A stretch of 64,000 nucleotides of DNA from Neodiprion pinetum (taxonomy: Eukaryota > Arthropoda > Insecta > Hymenoptera > Diprionidae), in NCBI RefSeq assembly GCF_021155775.2, contig NC_060236.1:26736238-26800237 (forward strand), in the 5' to 3' direction. The notes under the pieces were generated by a model. That model was given only the letters and a program-made list of their open reading frames with translations. It did not search any database and was not told the origin of the DNA. Made by a program: the position numbers and the translations under genes. Each line of letters opens with the position of its first letter. Position 1 is the stretch's first letter. Positions 62,301 to 64,000 of the stretch are shown here, in pieces.

Positions 62301-64000
62301 CTCTTCCTCACCATTCGTCTCCTCCTTCTCCTTCGGTCGTTCCAACTCTCACGAGACACTTACCGCTAATTGTTCCGCACCGCCTCACGGATATACGCTA
62401 AAGGCATATCGTTATGTATGTGTTTGGGCATAATGTACGGCCAATCTAAGGCCTGGCACATAATATAACATCTGCAGTTCACCGCCGTGTTACGAAAATT
62501 TAAATGTTCCTGTAAATGGTAGTTTCGTTTTTTTAATTTTCTTCCAGTTATTCTTCAACCACGATTAATTCCAATCGTTTTCTCTTTGCATGGTTCTTAC
62601 AATCGAATAAATAAACCAGCGAGAAAGTGCTAATAAATAAATAAATTAACGGTTTCCCTTGAAATATAACTCATCCTGACACTCCAGGCTCGTTTCATAT
62701 CACGGAAGACCACCTCTTACCTAAGCATGAATACATGTATGAGGGTGTATACAGGCTATTCCAAAAACTTGATGCACCGAGTTGTTTTTCACATTCATAC
62801 TTCGGGATGATCTCTTCAAGAGTAAACCGTAGCGTTCGATCGTAATTGACATTGTCGTTGTAGTTGACGCTGAAGGTAATTTGAATTTGGTACGAATCGA
62901 TCGTCTCAAAGTGCATGAAAACTTGATTTTCGTTTGTCCGAAAAATCAGGTACGCACGCAACGAGGGCGAGCGATGATTTTTTTTCTTGTCAATTTCGAT
63001 TATTTTTAGTTATTAAGGGCGAAAGTTGTATATCGGACGATGAAAGGGTTCGAGACCACCTTAGTGAAAGATCCTGTAGAGAATGAAATCCTTAGGAAAG
63101 GTAAGAACTCCGAAAGGTATATCATTGCCAGGCAGGGCGTGGTACCGGCGTGAAGTTGGCGCCGGCAGCGATAGATACCGCTAATTATCGATCGTAAATA
63201 ATCGAGTCTTAGGATACACGGCAGCACCGCACGTGATCCTATCGCGTTGAAATCGCGGCACCGCAAAAGAACAAGGGGAATAAGAAAAACTAAATCATGT
63301 GGAATGAAAACAGAAACAAGATTAAGGTGGTGAAGAATTTCATCGAGGAGTGTGTAGGTACAACGTGTAACAGCTATTGCGCAGGAAGCGGCGATCGGGC
63401 CGAGATATCGCATCGCACTCGGATAACGATTTGTAAAACGATCGTAAAAGATCTAAGAGACAAGACTTACTTGTCCGCCGTACGTTCGATACTGAACCAA
63501 CATTTTTCGCGGCTATTCTATTCATTCGCATGTTGCTTTAACGCTTCTTCGATTGAAGTGAATTCAATTCACTAATCTTTACTTGCTTCCTATTCATTTT
63601 TGTTCGTTGTCAAACGGTCTCGATCAATTTCTGACAAATTGAGAAGTCATCACCTTCTTTACCTACTGTCGATAGTTAGCCATTTTTTCGCTGTTTATCG
63701 ACTCAGATGTACCGGTTTCAGACAGTCTTTACCGGTTTATATCGAATTAGGATGTAGCGAGATAATTTTTAACCGTATCATTCGATTCAAGTCATTATTC
63801 TGTTATTTATTAATTATCAGTTCTTGTCGGTTTCATTACCTTTTCAAATTTATTCTCCACACCGATTTTCGCCGATTTTGATTCTTCAAGATTCCCATTA
63901 GTTTCTCATCCGATTTGATCTATTCTTACCAATACATTCCACTACCAATCACCCGCTGTTCCATGACATTCACGATTCGCGTTTATCCAGATCCGTTGAA
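59398..64000. other. No supported gene
   Basis: Includes a short AAAGGYTTCC-like tandem stretch (60395-60455) and, around 62738-62960, a TATACAGGCTATTCCAAAAA end typical of insect transposable elements. The open frames near 63.0-63.9 kb are unassigned. Confidence 0.45.
62738..62960. mobile_element. Possible transposable-element end with open frame
   Basis: TATACAGGCTATTCCAAAAA resembles element termini common in insect genomes and the left end of the element at 8039. On the minus strand an open frame of 88 residues runs into it. The second end was not found. Confidence 0.3.

Noticed and set aside
1..64000. CRISPR arrays, bacterial-type operons, rRNA or mitochondrial insertions
   Set aside because: No regularly spaced direct repeats, no rRNA-like blocks and no prokaryotic gene spacing were seen; the window reads throughout as animal nuclear DNA.

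Overview
The window is nuclear DNA of an animal, most likely an insect. Both confident protein genes are split by GT-AG introns, they lie several kilobases apart, and the rest is A+T-rich DNA full of homopolymer runs, microsatellites and short inverted-repeat elements. A hymenopteran is my best guess from base composition and repeat style, but nothing in the window proves the order.

The only securely coded part is 25.2-37.3 kb. A plus-strand gene (25211-30600, nine coding exons, 520 residues) encodes an SLC22-type organic cation/carcinine-like transporter. A minus-strand gene (34843 down to 32452, six coding exons, 400 residues) encodes an EPHX4-like epoxide hydrolase of the alpha/beta-hydrolase fold. 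The two converge tail to tail across about 1.85 kb. A minus-strand tRNA-Leu(AAG) lies at 37222-37303. I see no shared pathway that would make these a functional cluster.

Left part (1-25 kb): no supported gene. It holds two minisatellites, an element of about 305 bp with 20-bp inverted ends (8039-8343) and two loose ends of the same family, an imperfect palindrome (9683-9958), a TA-flanked element with CACTGAG ends (16402-16830), a TTAA-flanked element with a nested hairpin (18272-18782), and a G+C-richer block of 2.15 kb whose ends look like a solo LTR (21053-23199).

Right part (37-64 kb): long TA tracts, more copies of the CACTGAG family, and a foldback at 41.9-44.4 kb in which two arms of roughly 450-590 bp enclose a 1.4 kb core carrying two RFX X-box-like sites. 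From about 44.4 kb the DNA is less A+T-rich. A few coding-like stretches there (50.7-51.4, 54.97-55.14 and 58.5-59.4 kb) may be exons of one or more unrecognised genes; I could not join or name them.

I found no CRISPR array, operon-like cluster or clearly new biochemical system. The most unusual structures are the nested foldback, the TTAA hairpin element and the solo-LTR-like block.
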